Positions 1 to 6,265 of a stretch of DNA of 11,383 nucleotides are shown in pieces. The stretch is from Acidobacteriota bacterium. GTDB lineage: Bacteria > Acidobacteriota > Vicinamibacteria > Vicinamibacterales > UBA2999. The DNA lies in the NCBI GenBank assembly GCA_947465275.1, contig CANIAI010000032.1, positions 1 to 11,383 of the forward strand, given 5' to 3'. Positions within the stretch are counted from its first letter, which is position 1, and every line of letters starts with the position of its first letter. The translations under genes and the position numbers were made by a program. Below the pieces are notes generated by a model. It saw only the letters and a program-made list of their open reading frames with translations, was not told the DNA's origin and made no database searches.

Positions 1-1388
1 ACCGGCGTGGCGGCGAGCCGCGCGGCGCCGGTGATCTGCTGCAGCGCCTGCGGATCGATGAGCGGCTGGTCGAGCGCCGGCGTCAGCGTGTCGAACACCC
101 GCACGAACGTATCGACCACGAGCGGGTCGTACATGTTGCCCCGGCGGTCCTGCAGCACCGCGAAGGCGTCGGCGCGCGAGAGCGCCGGGCGATAGGGCCG
201 GTCGGACGTCAGTGCGTCATAACAGTCGACCACCGACAGGATGCGCGCCCCCACCGGAATGTCGGTGCCGCGCAGCCCGTTCGGATAACCGGTGCCGTCC
301 CAGTTCTCGTGGTGCGCCGCGACGATCGGCACCACCGGGAACGGGAAGTCGATTGCCGACAGGATCTGCGCCCCCAGCGCCACGTGCGTCTTCATCTGCT
401 CGAACTCGACCGGGGTGAGGCGTCCCGGCTTGTTGAGGATGTGTTCGGGGATCCCGAGCTTGCCGGTGTCGTGCAGCAGCGCCGCCGCCTGGATCGCCTT
501 CAGCGTCGATTCGTCGGCCACGCCGAGCACCCGCGCCAGCCCCACCGCGTAGGCCTGCACGCGGCGTACGTGGTCGTGCGTGACGCCGTCCTTCGCGTCG
601 ATCGCGGTGGCGAGCGTCTCAATCGCGCTGACGTACAGGCGGTCCATGCGCTGCGCGTGCTGCTGCGCGTCGTCGAGCCGTCCGAGGAAGGACCGGAGCG
701 TGCCATGGAAGACCAGGACGAGCGGCATCACCACCGCCGCCGACAGGAAGCCGCCGAACCGGACGACCACCACGATGCAGAATGCCGCCGAACTCGCGGC
801 CGCGTAATTGACCGCCAGCGGCCAGAGTCGGCGCCAGACCGGGAGCAGGTGCTGGCCTGACTCGATGGCGATCGCGCCGGCGGTGAGTCCGGAGTTCAGC
901 AGGTAGTAGACGATGGCCATCGCGACGAGCCCGGGGAGCGTGGCGTCCACGACCCAGGTGCCGTCGCGGAGCGGACCGGTGCCGGTCATCCGGAAGAACA
1001 GGTGCGCCGCCAGCCAGAGGGCGAGCGCCGGGGCGGTGGCGTTGAACAGCAGGCGCGGGAGCGGGTGCTTCCGCCGGACGGCGAGCGTCACGCTGTCGAC
1101 CGCCATGGCGAGGGTGGCCGGCGCGGGACCGAAGAGCATCGCCGCCGCCATGAAGAAGGTGTCCGAGGCCGAGATGATCGCGCTGACGCCGGGCACCTTC
1201 AGCGCCGCCGTGCCCGCCAGCAGGCCGAGCGCCGAGAAGGCGAGCCACTCCGTCCAGCGCGGGGTGGACGGCAGCGCGATCGCCGACGCCACCAGCGCAC
1301 CCGCGCCCGCGAGGGCGACGAGGGTGACGTAGAGCGGGAGCCGGACGTGGCTCTCGTGGTCGGCGGGCGGCGCGAGTGAAACGGGCAC
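1..1388 (-). CDS. Membrane-anchored HD-GYP domain c-di-GMP phosphodiesterase (3' end cut off)
   Basis: Predicted to hydrolyse the second messenger cyclic-di-GMP at the inner membrane. Reading the minus strand from a GTG at 1388-1386 gives 462 codons that run off the left edge, so the C-terminus is missing. Residues about 15-230 are hydrophobic, with several membrane helices (e.g. LYVTLVALAGAGALV near 15-30), and resemble the uncharacterised multi-helix sensor region found in front of GGDEF or HD-GYP domains. The catalytic domain follows: HDTGK with H306-D307, then HHENWDGTGYP at 359-369 with H359, H360 and the GYP signature, then GARILSVVDCYDALTSDRPYR. All expected metal-binding residues are visible, so it should be active. 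The start is not firm: there is no clear Shine-Dalgarno, but no ATG or GTG lies in frame for at least 110 bases upstream and the first helix begins soon after. It is divergent from tadA. Family call is secure; the signal sensed is unknown. Confidence 0.9.
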   Translation of the reverse strand, partial: MPVSLAPPADHESHVRLPLYVTLVALAGAGALVASAIALPSTPRWTEWLAFSALGLLAGTAALKVPGVSAIISASDTFFMAAAMLFGPAPATLAMAVDSVTLAVRRKHPLPRLLFNATAPALALWLAAHLFFRMTGTGPLRDGTWVVDATLPGLVAMAIVYYLLNSGLTAGAIAIESGQHLLPVWRRLWPLAVNYAAASSAAFCIVVVVRFGGFLSAAVVMPLVLVFHGTLRSFLGRLDDAQQHAQRMDRLYVSAIETLATAIDAKDGVTHDHVRRVQAYAVGLARVLGVADESTLKAIQAAALLHDTGKLGIPEHILNKPGRLTPVEFEQMKTHVALGAQILSAIDFPFPVVPIVAAHHENWDGTGYPNGLRGTDIPVGARILSVVDCYDALTSDRPYRPALSRADAFAVLQDRRGNMYDPLVVDTFVRVFDTLTPALDQPLIDPQALQQITGAARLAATP

Positions 1389-1434
1389 GGTGATCGGCGA
1401 AGACGTCGCAAGCTTCGCGCCGTGGGGCGCTGAC

Positions 1435-1450
1435 CGGCGACGCGTCGCCG
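1435..1450. repeat. 16-base perfect palindrome upstream of the HD-GYP gene
   Basis: CGGCGACGCGTCGCCG reads identically on both strands. Its near edge lies 47 bases upstream of the proposed GTG start of the HD-GYP gene, a usual position for a transcription-factor operator or leader hairpin. In very GC-rich DNA such palindromes also arise by chance, so a regulatory role is only a suggestion. Confidence 0.4.
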
Positions 1451-1635
1451 CAACAGATGCCGGCGCAGTGACTTGCGGCCGAAGACTCGCGCGCCGCGGC
1501 CGGTGCGCATCTCTGACGCATGCTCAGGAACGGCACACGGCGAGCGGCGCGTGCGGGTGGGTCCCGACGCCCGGAACGGGCGCCCCTGTCCCTTCCGCGC
1601 CCGTTCAGGGCCGGAACACGAGTCCTGCGAGCCTG

Positions 1636-1655
1636 CGTGTCCGCCGGCGGACACG
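1636..1655. repeat. 20-base perfect palindrome in the divergent intergenic region
   Basis: CGTGTCCGCCGGCGGACACG is a perfect inverted repeat with no spacer, about 250 bases upstream of the HD-GYP start and 360 upstream of tadA. A dyad of this length could be an operator for a dimeric regulator or a cruciform/hairpin site. It is not followed by a T tract in either direction, so it does not look like an intrinsic terminator. Confidence 0.5.
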
Positions 1656-1787
1656 TGCGCCGCCATGCGACACGCAGTTGCGTGCACTGCCGCGCAGGTG
1701 GGCTGGGCGGCTGGGGGCCGGGTGACCGGGCGGCCCGGCGGCTTGGCGGCCGCCGCTCCCGCATGGGTGTGGCTGCGCCGCGAATCC

Positions 1788-1899
1788 AGCACCGTGCTGG
1801 GGAACAAGCACCGTGCCGGGAAACGAGCACCGTGCTGGGACGCGAGCGGAGTGTTGGAACAAGCACCGTGCTAGGAAACAAGCACCGTGCTGGGGAGAC
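1788..1899. repeat. 19-base tandem repeat array with palindromic core
   Basis: Six units can be read with core starts at 1788, 1807, 1826, 1845, 1862 and 1881, so the spacing is 19, 19, 19, 17, 19. The consensus is AGCACCGTGCTGGGAAACA. The core AGCAC-C-GTGCT is a dyad around one central base, and the remaining 8 bases form a G/A-rich spacer. Copies at 1788, 1826, 1862 and 1881 have the exact core; 1807 has one change; 1845 (AGCGGAGTGTT) is clearly degenerate but in register. A further single-mismatch core, AGCTCCGTGCT, stands alone at 1928-1938. The array lies 118-229 bases upstream of the tadA start. It could be a helically phased operator array, an iteron-like element or a mobile minisatellite; nothing in the sequence decides between these. 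Confidence 0.85.
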
Positions 1900-1984
1900 C
1901 GCCGCGCAGGACACAGCGGCCGCTCGCAGCTCCGTGCTGCGCCGGCGGGGGCACTCGGCCGGCGGCGGCCGGACGCCCACACGC

Positions 1985-1990
1985 GATAAT
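1985..1990 (+). promoter_or_regulatory. Possible -10 box of tadA
   Basis: GATAAT matches the sigma-70 -10 consensus at 5 of 6 positions and lies 26 bases before the tadA ATG, leaving room for a short leader. No acceptable -35 hexamer is present 16-18 bases upstream, where the sequence is GC-only, and there is no TG extension. It also supplies an in-frame TAA (1987-1989) that limits how far upstream tadA can start. Confidence 0.35.
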
Positions 1991-2016
1991 GGGGCGGGCA
2001 ATCGCACGAGGCGTTC

Positions 2017-2493
2017 ATGGACGCGGCGCTGGACGAAGCGCGGCGCGGGCTCGAGGCGGGAGAGGTGCCGGTCGGGGCCGTGCTCGTGGCCGACGGGGAC
2101 ATCATCGCGCGGTCGTTCAACCGCCCCATCGGGGCGCACGACCCCACGGCGCACGCCGAGGTCCTCGTCCTGCGCGAGGCGGCGCAGCGGCTCGCCAACT
2201 ACCGGCTCACCGGCACCACCCTGTACGTGACGATCGAGCCGTGCCTGATGTGCGTGGGCGCGCTGGTGCACGCGCGGGTGGGAACGGTGGTCTACGGGGC
2301 CGACGAACCGAAGAGCGGAGCCCTGGTGTCGGCCGTCCGCGCGCACGAGACGCCGGGGCTGAATCACCGCTTCCAGGTCGTCGCCGGGGTGCGTGAGGGC
2401 GAGTGCCGGGAGCTCATCCAGCGGTTCTTCCGCGAGCGCCGCCGCGGTGCCCGCGAACCATTACTGGCAGAGTCGGGCCCGGGATCGGTATAA
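2017..2493 (+). CDS. tadA: tRNA-specific adenosine deaminase TadA
   Basis: TadA converts adenosine to inosine at wobble position 34 of tRNA-Arg(ACG), an essential zinc-dependent step in most bacteria. The 158-residue product is close to the usual length (E. coli about 167). It carries the full deaminase signature: H46-A-E48 in the HDPTAHAEVL context, with E48 the proton shuttle, and PCLMC with zinc ligands C76 and C79. EVPVGAVLV and NRPIG are also typical of TadA. The start at ATG 2017 is supported by GAGG at 2008-2011, five bases upstream, and an in-frame stop at 1987 excludes a much longer protein. The nine codons just before the ATG would read ...SHEAF, resembling the N-terminus of longer TadA proteins, but contain no start codon. 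A tRNA gene follows 64 bases downstream. Confidence 0.96.
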   Translation: MDAALDEARRGLEAGEVPVGAVLVADGDIIARSFNRPIGAHDPTAHAEVLVLREAAQRLANYRLTGTTLYVTIEPCLMCVGALVHARVGTVVYGADEPKSGALVSAVRAHETPGLNHRFQVVAGVREGECRELIQRFFRERRRGAREPLLAESGPGSV

Positions 2494-2494
2494 T
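2464..2494 (+). promoter_or_regulatory. Probable sigma-70 promoter of the tRNA-Ser gene
   Basis: A perfect TATAAT at 2489-2494 overlaps the tadA stop codon (TAA, 2491-2493). CTGGCA at 2464-2469 matches the -35 consensus at 4 of 6 positions with a 19-base spacer, which is longer than ideal. Transcription would start near 2501 and give a 5' leader of about 57 bases before the mature tRNA. An exact TATAAT is notable in DNA this rich in G and C. Confidence 0.6.
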
Positions 2495-2502
2495 CAGATG
2501 TT

Positions 2503-2520
2503 CGCTCCCGCCCGGGAGCG
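2503..2520 (+). other. 8-bp hairpin between tadA and tRNA-Ser
   Basis: CGCTCCCG and CGGGAGCG are perfect inverted copies separated by CC; physically this is a 7-bp stem with a GCCC loop. It starts 10 bases after the tadA stop. It has no T tract, so it is not a classical intrinsic terminator. It could stabilise the tadA mRNA 3' end or be part of the tRNA precursor leader removed by RNase P. Confidence 0.5.
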
Positions 2521-2557
2521 GCAGCGGCGAACCAGGTCACCGGTTCAGCGCACGACC

Positions 2558-2648
2558 GGAGAGGTACCGAAGTGGTCGTAACGGGGGCGCCTCGAAAGCG
2601 TCTTGCCGGGTAACCGGCACGGGGGTTCGAATCCCTCCCTCTCCGCCA
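2558..2648 (+). tRNA. tRNA-Ser (anticodon CGA), CCA end encoded
   Basis: A complete class II tRNA that folds by eye. The acceptor stem pairs GGAGAGG (2558-2564) with CCTCTCC (2638-2644). The D stem is CCG/CGG. The anticodon stem is GGCGC/GCGTC with loop CTCGAAA (2591-2597), giving anticodon CGA at 2593-2595, which reads UCG (serine). A long variable arm has a 5-bp GCCGG/CCGGC stem and GTAA loop, diagnostic of tRNA-Ser. The T stem is GGGGG/CCCTC with loop TTCGAAT. Discriminator G2645 and an encoded CCA at 2646-2648 complete it. UCG should be a common codon at this GC content, so this is probably a heavily used tRNA. Confidence 0.97.
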
Positions 2649-2688
2649 TTCCTTCGACAACGCCCGCCAACAGCACAGCTCGTCCGCA

Positions 2689-2719
2689 GACGCCGGGCAC
2701 AGCGGTTGCTGTAGGCGTC
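2689..2719 (+). terminator. Hairpin downstream of tRNA-Ser, possible terminator or processing site
   Basis: GACGCC (2689-2694) pairs with GGCGTC (2714-2719). Nested inside, ACAGC (2699-2703) pairs with GCTGT (2708-2712) around a GGTT loop, with an asymmetric GGGC/A internal loop. It begins 41 bases after the tRNA CCA and ends 39 bases before the flippase start. There is no T-run after it, so rho-independent termination is uncertain. A role in 3' processing of the tRNA precursor is an alternative. Confidence 0.35.
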
Positions 2720-2758
2720 GCGTGATCCCGGCTACCTCCGACCCCCGCTGAGCGGGCG

Positions 2759-4315
2759 ATGACTGTCGCCGCGACTCCCCCCGCGCGCCCCGTCTCCACC
2801 ATGATCCGGGGCACGATCGCGAAGTACTGCCTGCTGGCATGTACGCTCGTGACGGGCATCCTCCTGATGCCGTTCACGTTGCATCATCTCGGGCCCGCGC
2901 GCTACGGACTCTGGATGCTCGTCGTGACGATGACCGGCTACCTGCAGTTGCTCGATGCGGGGTACGCCAACGGCCTCGTGCGTCATCTTGTGGAGGCCGA
3001 GGCTCATCAGGACACCGCCCGGCTGAATCGGCTCATCAATACGTTCTTCTGTGTCTACGCCGTGATCGGTGTGTTGGCGGGGACCGTCGGTATGGCCCTC
3101 GCGTGGCTCGTCGTACCCAGATTTCCCAGCCTCACCCCTGATGAGGTGCGGACCGGCCAGTGGCTGACGGCCATCCTGGCGGGTCGAGTGGCCATCGGGT
3201 TTCCGATGACGGTCTTCGGCGCCGTCAGCTTCGCGCGCCAGGGGTTCACGCGGAACACGATCATCGCCGTCGCCGTCTCGCTGCTGAACGCGGCGGCCAC
3301 CTGGCTCGTGCTCAGCAGGGGCGGGGGCCTGTTGCTCCTCGTCGCGACGACGACCGCGATCAACCTGCTGTCGTACGTCGCGTATGCGGGGACCGCCCGG
3401 CAGTTGTGCCCGGAGATGCGCATCGACCCGCGCCTGTTCGACCGCGGGGAATGGCGCCAGGTCACCATCTTCAGCGCCTATCTCTTCGTGATCGACGTGG
3501 CTGTACAGGTCGGCTTCAACCTGGACAACATCGTGATCGGTGCCACGCTGGGGACGACCGCGGTCGGCGTGTATGCGGTCGCCCTGAGGCTGACCGAGTA
3601 CCAGCGGCGGGTCTGCGACCAGTTCAGCGACATCGTCTTCGCGCACGCGTCATCGGTGCACGACCGGGGAGACCGGGAGGGACTGAGGGCCACGTTCCTC
3701 GAGAGCACACGCATCGCGGTGCTCCTGGGCGCCGGCGCCGCGCTGGGCCTGATTGCCTTCGGCCGGCCGCTGGTGCACGTCTGGATGGGACCAGGGCTCG
3801 AGGCCAGCATTCCGGCCCTGATGGCGCTGGCGTGCGCCACCACGGTGGTGGTGTCTCACGCCCCGCTGGCCAACGTGCTGATGGCCAGCGGTAGTCATCG
3901 CCGCGTGGCGGCGGTCTGGGTCACGGAGTCGGCCGCCAACCTGTGCCTGAGCCTGCTCTGGGTGCGCCAGTACGGATTGACCGGTGTGGCCCTCGGAACG
4001 GCCATCCCTGTCGTGATCGGGCATCTGGGCGTGCTGTTTCCCACCGTCTGCCGCACCGTGGGTGTCTCTCTCGGCACCGCATTGCGGGAGACCGCCCTGC
4101 CGGCGGCGCTGGCCGTGGCCCCTGCCGCGCTCCTCGCGGCGTGGCTCTCGACGACACAGATTCATGATGGAGGCGGCGCGCTGGCCCTGCGGGCGCTCAG
4201 CGTCGCGCTCGTCTACGCCCTGTCCGTCGTCTTCGTGGGGCTGACCCCGGAGCGCCGCGGGGTGTACCTGACGCACCTCCGGGATGCGATCAGACTGCGG
4301 CTGTCCACCACGTAA
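2759..4315 (+). CDS. Polysaccharide/oligosaccharide flippase family membrane protein (Wzx-like)
   Basis: A 518-residue integral membrane protein of the MOP flippase superfamily, whose members move lipid-linked sugar units across the inner membrane for O-antigen, capsule or exopolysaccharide assembly. Hydrophobic segments fill nearly the whole length, consistent with 12-14 helices. The N-terminal portion, KYCLLACTLVTGILLMPFTL followed by LGPARYGLWMLV, and the later TTAVGVYAVALRL and VHVWMGP segments, are typical of the polysaccharide-synthesis branch. The ATG at 2759 is used; a second ATG at 2801 begins exactly at the conserved region (MIRGTIAKY) and is an alternative, since neither has a strong Shine-Dalgarno. 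A CCCGC/GCGGG mini-hairpin (2744-2756) directly precedes the start. No glycosyltransferase lies beside it, so the substrate cannot be inferred. The hybrid kinase gene begins 26 bases after its stop. Confidence 0.85.
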   Translation: MTVAATPPARPVSTMIRGTIAKYCLLACTLVTGILLMPFTLHHLGPARYGLWMLVVTMTGYLQLLDAGYANGLVRHLVEAEAHQDTARLNRLINTFFCVYAVIGVLAGTVGMALAWLVVPRFPSLTPDEVRTGQWLTAILAGRVAIGFPMTVFGAVSFARQGFTRNTIIAVAVSLLNAAATWLVLSRGGGLLLLVATTTAINLLSYVAYAGTARQLCPEMRIDPRLFDRGEWRQVTIFSAYLFVIDVAVQVGFNLDNIVIGATLGTTAVGVYAVALRLTEYQRRVCDQFSDIVFAHASSVHDRGDREGLRATFLESTRIAVLLGAGAALGLIAFGRPLVHVWMGPGLEASIPALMALACATTVVVSHAPLANVLMASGSHRRVAAVWVTESAANLCLSLLWVRQYGLTGVALGTAIPVVIGHLGVLFPTVCRTVGVSLGTALRETALPAALAVAPAALLAAWLSTTQIHDGGGALALRALSVALVYALSVVFVGLTPERRGVYLTHLRDAIRLRLSTT

Positions 4316-4341
4316 GCCGCCACCGGGGGCTACGGCACACA

Positions 4342-6258
4342 GTGTTCAGCAGACCCGACTCGCTGTTTCAGGCCATCGCCGACAACGCCAGTGTCGCGCT
4401 CCTGATCATGGACGCGCGGCAGCACTGCGTGTTCATGAACCCTGCCGCCGTTGAGCTGACCGGCTACCGGCTCGACGAGATCCAAGGCCGTCCGCTGCAC
4501 GACTTCGTGCATTACCTGCGGCCCGACGGCAGCCCCTACCCGCTCCAGGAATGTCCGATCGATCGCGCGTTTCCCGAGAAGAACCGGATGCGCGGCGAGG
4601 AGGTGTTCGTCCACAAGGACGGCCACCTCTATCCGGTGTCGTTCACCGCGAGTCCGCTGCTCGATGAGAGCGCCACGCCCATTGGCACCATCATCGAGGT
4701 GCTCGACATCAGCCGCCGCCGCGAGCAGGAGACGCGTGAAGCGCGCACCCGGCAGCTGTTCGTCGACCTGGTCGAGCGCGCGCCGTTCGGCATGTACATC
4801 GTCGATGCCGAGTTCCGCATCGTGCTGATGAACGAGGGGTCGAAGACCAGCGCCTTCCGCAACGTGCCAGACGTGGTCGGCCGCGGCCTGCGTGACGCGA
4901 TGCGGGTGCTCTGGCCGGAACCGGTGGTCGACGAGGTCGTGGCCCTCTTCCGCCGCACGATGGACACGGGCGAGCCGTACTTCACGTCCGAGTTCCGGAA
5001 CATGCGCCAGGACGTCAAGACGGTCGAGGCCTACGAGTGGGAACTGCAGCGCATCACGCTGCCCGACGGCCGCCATGCGGTGGTCTGTTACTACTTCGAC
5101 CTCACGCGGCTGCGCGACGCGGAGATCGCGCTGCGCGAGGCGGACCGCGCCAAGGACCAGTTCCTCGCGATGCTCGCGCACGAACTGCGGAACCCGCTGG
5201 CGCCCATCCGCATCGCCGCGGCCCTGCAGCGCGCCCGGGTGACCGACGACCCGGTGATGCTCAAGTCGCGCGACGTCATCGATCGGCAGGTCTCGCACAT
5301 GGCGCGGCTGCTCGACGACCTCCTCGACGTGTCCCGTCTCGCGCGTGGAAAGCTGGTGCTGCAACGCGAGGTGCTGCCGCTCGGATCGGTGCTCGACATG
5401 GCGATCGAGACCAGCCAGCCCGAGATCGAGCGCTACCGGTGCCACCTGACGGTGCACATCGGCCAGGCTGATGACACCTCCGTGCACGGCGACCCGGCGC
5501 GGCTGACGCAGGTCTTTGCCAACCTGCTGAACAACGCCGCCAAGTACAACCGTCCGGGCGGCAGCATTACGCTCACGCTGGCCGTCAACGCCGTCGCGCG
5601 CGAAGCGGTGGTCACGGTCGCCGACACGGGCCGCGGCATCGCGCCGGATTTCGCCCCGCGACTCTTCCAGCTCTTCGCGCAGGGGCACGACCCCGTCGGC
5701 GCGTCCACGTCGGGCCTGGGCATCGGCCTGAACCTGTCGAGGCGTCTCGTCGAACTGCACGGCGGCTCGATCTCGGCGCGCAGCGCAGGCGAGGGGCAGG
5801 GCAGTGCGTTCGAGGTTCGGCTGCCGCTCGCCGCCATCGATGCCGCGCGCGTCGCGCGGCCGGCGACGAGGCCCGAATCGGCCGGGCAGGTGCTGCTCCA
5901 CATCCTGGTGGCGGAGGACCACCCCGACGGTGCCGCGATGCTCGCGGCCTTCCTGCGCGAAGCCGGGTGCCGCGTGACCACGGTGGCCGATGGACTCGCC
6001 GCGCTCGAGGCCGCCGAGCAGGTGCGTCCTGACGCCGTGGTGCTGGATATCGGCATGCCGGGCATGAACGGCTACGACGTCTGCGCCCGCCTGCGCGCCG
6101 AGCCGTGGGGGCGGGAGATGACGGTCGTGGCCCTGACGGGGTGGGGCCAGCCCGACAACCGAGCGCGCGGTGACGCCGTCGGGTTCGACCTGCACCTCGT
6201 CAAGCCGATCGATCCCAACGAACTGCTGGCTCGGCTCCGCGAACTGCGCGGGGCATAA
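4342..6258 (+). CDS. PAS-PAS hybrid sensor histidine kinase with C-terminal receiver domain
   Basis: A 638-residue cytoplasmic-looking hybrid kinase with no signal peptide or membrane helix. Order: PAS 1 (about 5-125, including MDARQHCVFMNPAAVELTGY), PAS 2 (about 135-260), HisKA (about 270-340) with phospho-acceptor H280 in LAHELRNPL, HATPase with N box NLLNNAAKY (N398), G1 box DTGRGI (428-433) and G2 box GLGIGL (458-463), then a receiver (about 520-636). The receiver has acidic E525-D526, phospho-acceptor D569 in LDIGMPGMNG, T599 and K621. All catalytic positions are intact, so autophosphorylation and transfer to its own receiver are expected; an output partner must be elsewhere. The start is GTG 4342, chosen because PAS 1 begins immediately after it; the only upstream purine run (GGGGG, 4325-4329) is about 12 bases away. 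It lies between the flippase and the RNase gene, probably in one transcript. Confidence 0.93.
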   Translation: MFSRPDSLFQAIADNASVALLIMDARQHCVFMNPAAVELTGYRLDEIQGRPLHDFVHYLRPDGSPYPLQECPIDRAFPEKNRMRGEEVFVHKDGHLYPVSFTASPLLDESATPIGTIIEVLDISRRREQETREARTRQLFVDLVERAPFGMYIVDAEFRIVLMNEGSKTSAFRNVPDVVGRGLRDAMRVLWPEPVVDEVVALFRRTMDTGEPYFTSEFRNMRQDVKTVEAYEWELQRITLPDGRHAVVCYYFDLTRLRDAEIALREADRAKDQFLAMLAHELRNPLAPIRIAAALQRARVTDDPVMLKSRDVIDRQVSHMARLLDDLLDVSRLARGKLVLQREVLPLGSVLDMAIETSQPEIERYRCHLTVHIGQADDTSVHGDPARLTQVFANLLNNAAKYNRPGGSITLTLAVNAVAREAVVTVADTGRGIAPDFAPRLFQLFAQGHDPVGASTSGLGIGLNLSRRLVELHGGSISARSAGEGQGSAFEVRLPLAAIDAARVARPATRPESAGQVLLHILVAEDHPDGAAMLAAFLREAGCRVTTVADGLAALEAAEQVRPDAVVLDIGMPGMNGYDVCARLRAEPWGREMTVVALTGWGQPDNRARGDAVGFDLHLVKPIDPNELLARLRELRGA

Positions 6259-6265
6259 TCGCTTC

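Larger units (their letters stand above)
1389..1787. other. Intergenic region with palindromes, no convincing gene
   Basis: This is the HD-GYP-proximal part of the 628-base divergent gap between the HD-GYP gene and tadA. Long open frames exist on both strands, but their translations are arginine/proline/alanine-rich with no recognisable domain, as expected for GC-rich noncoding DNA. It contains a 16-base perfect palindrome (1435-1450), a 20-base perfect palindrome (1636-1655) and a 6+6 inverted repeat, CACGCA/TGCGTG (1671-1684). Promoters for the HD-GYP gene should lie here, but I cannot identify a -10/-35 pair with confidence. Confidence 0.6.

Noticed and set aside
1434..1559. A possible very degenerate 21-base periodicity with scattered CGGC-G motifs
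   Set aside because: Successive 21-base slices share too few positions to separate from GC-rich background by eye.
1788..1899. CRISPR array
   Set aside because: The repeat core is only 11 bases, the intervals are about 8 bases and nearly identical rather than unique spacers, and there are no cas genes in the window.
619..2367. A long open frame (about 580 codons) on the minus strand through the HD-GYP gene, the intergenic region and tadA
   Set aside because: It crosses two well-supported genes in other frames and the tandem repeats, and its translation is Arg/Pro/Ala-rich without any domain. Such frames are expected at this GC content.
2558..2648. tRNA-Ser as an integration (att) site for a genomic island containing the flippase
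   Set aside because: No integrase gene and no second copy of the tRNA 3' end was seen downstream in the window, and the following genes are ordinary chromosomal types.
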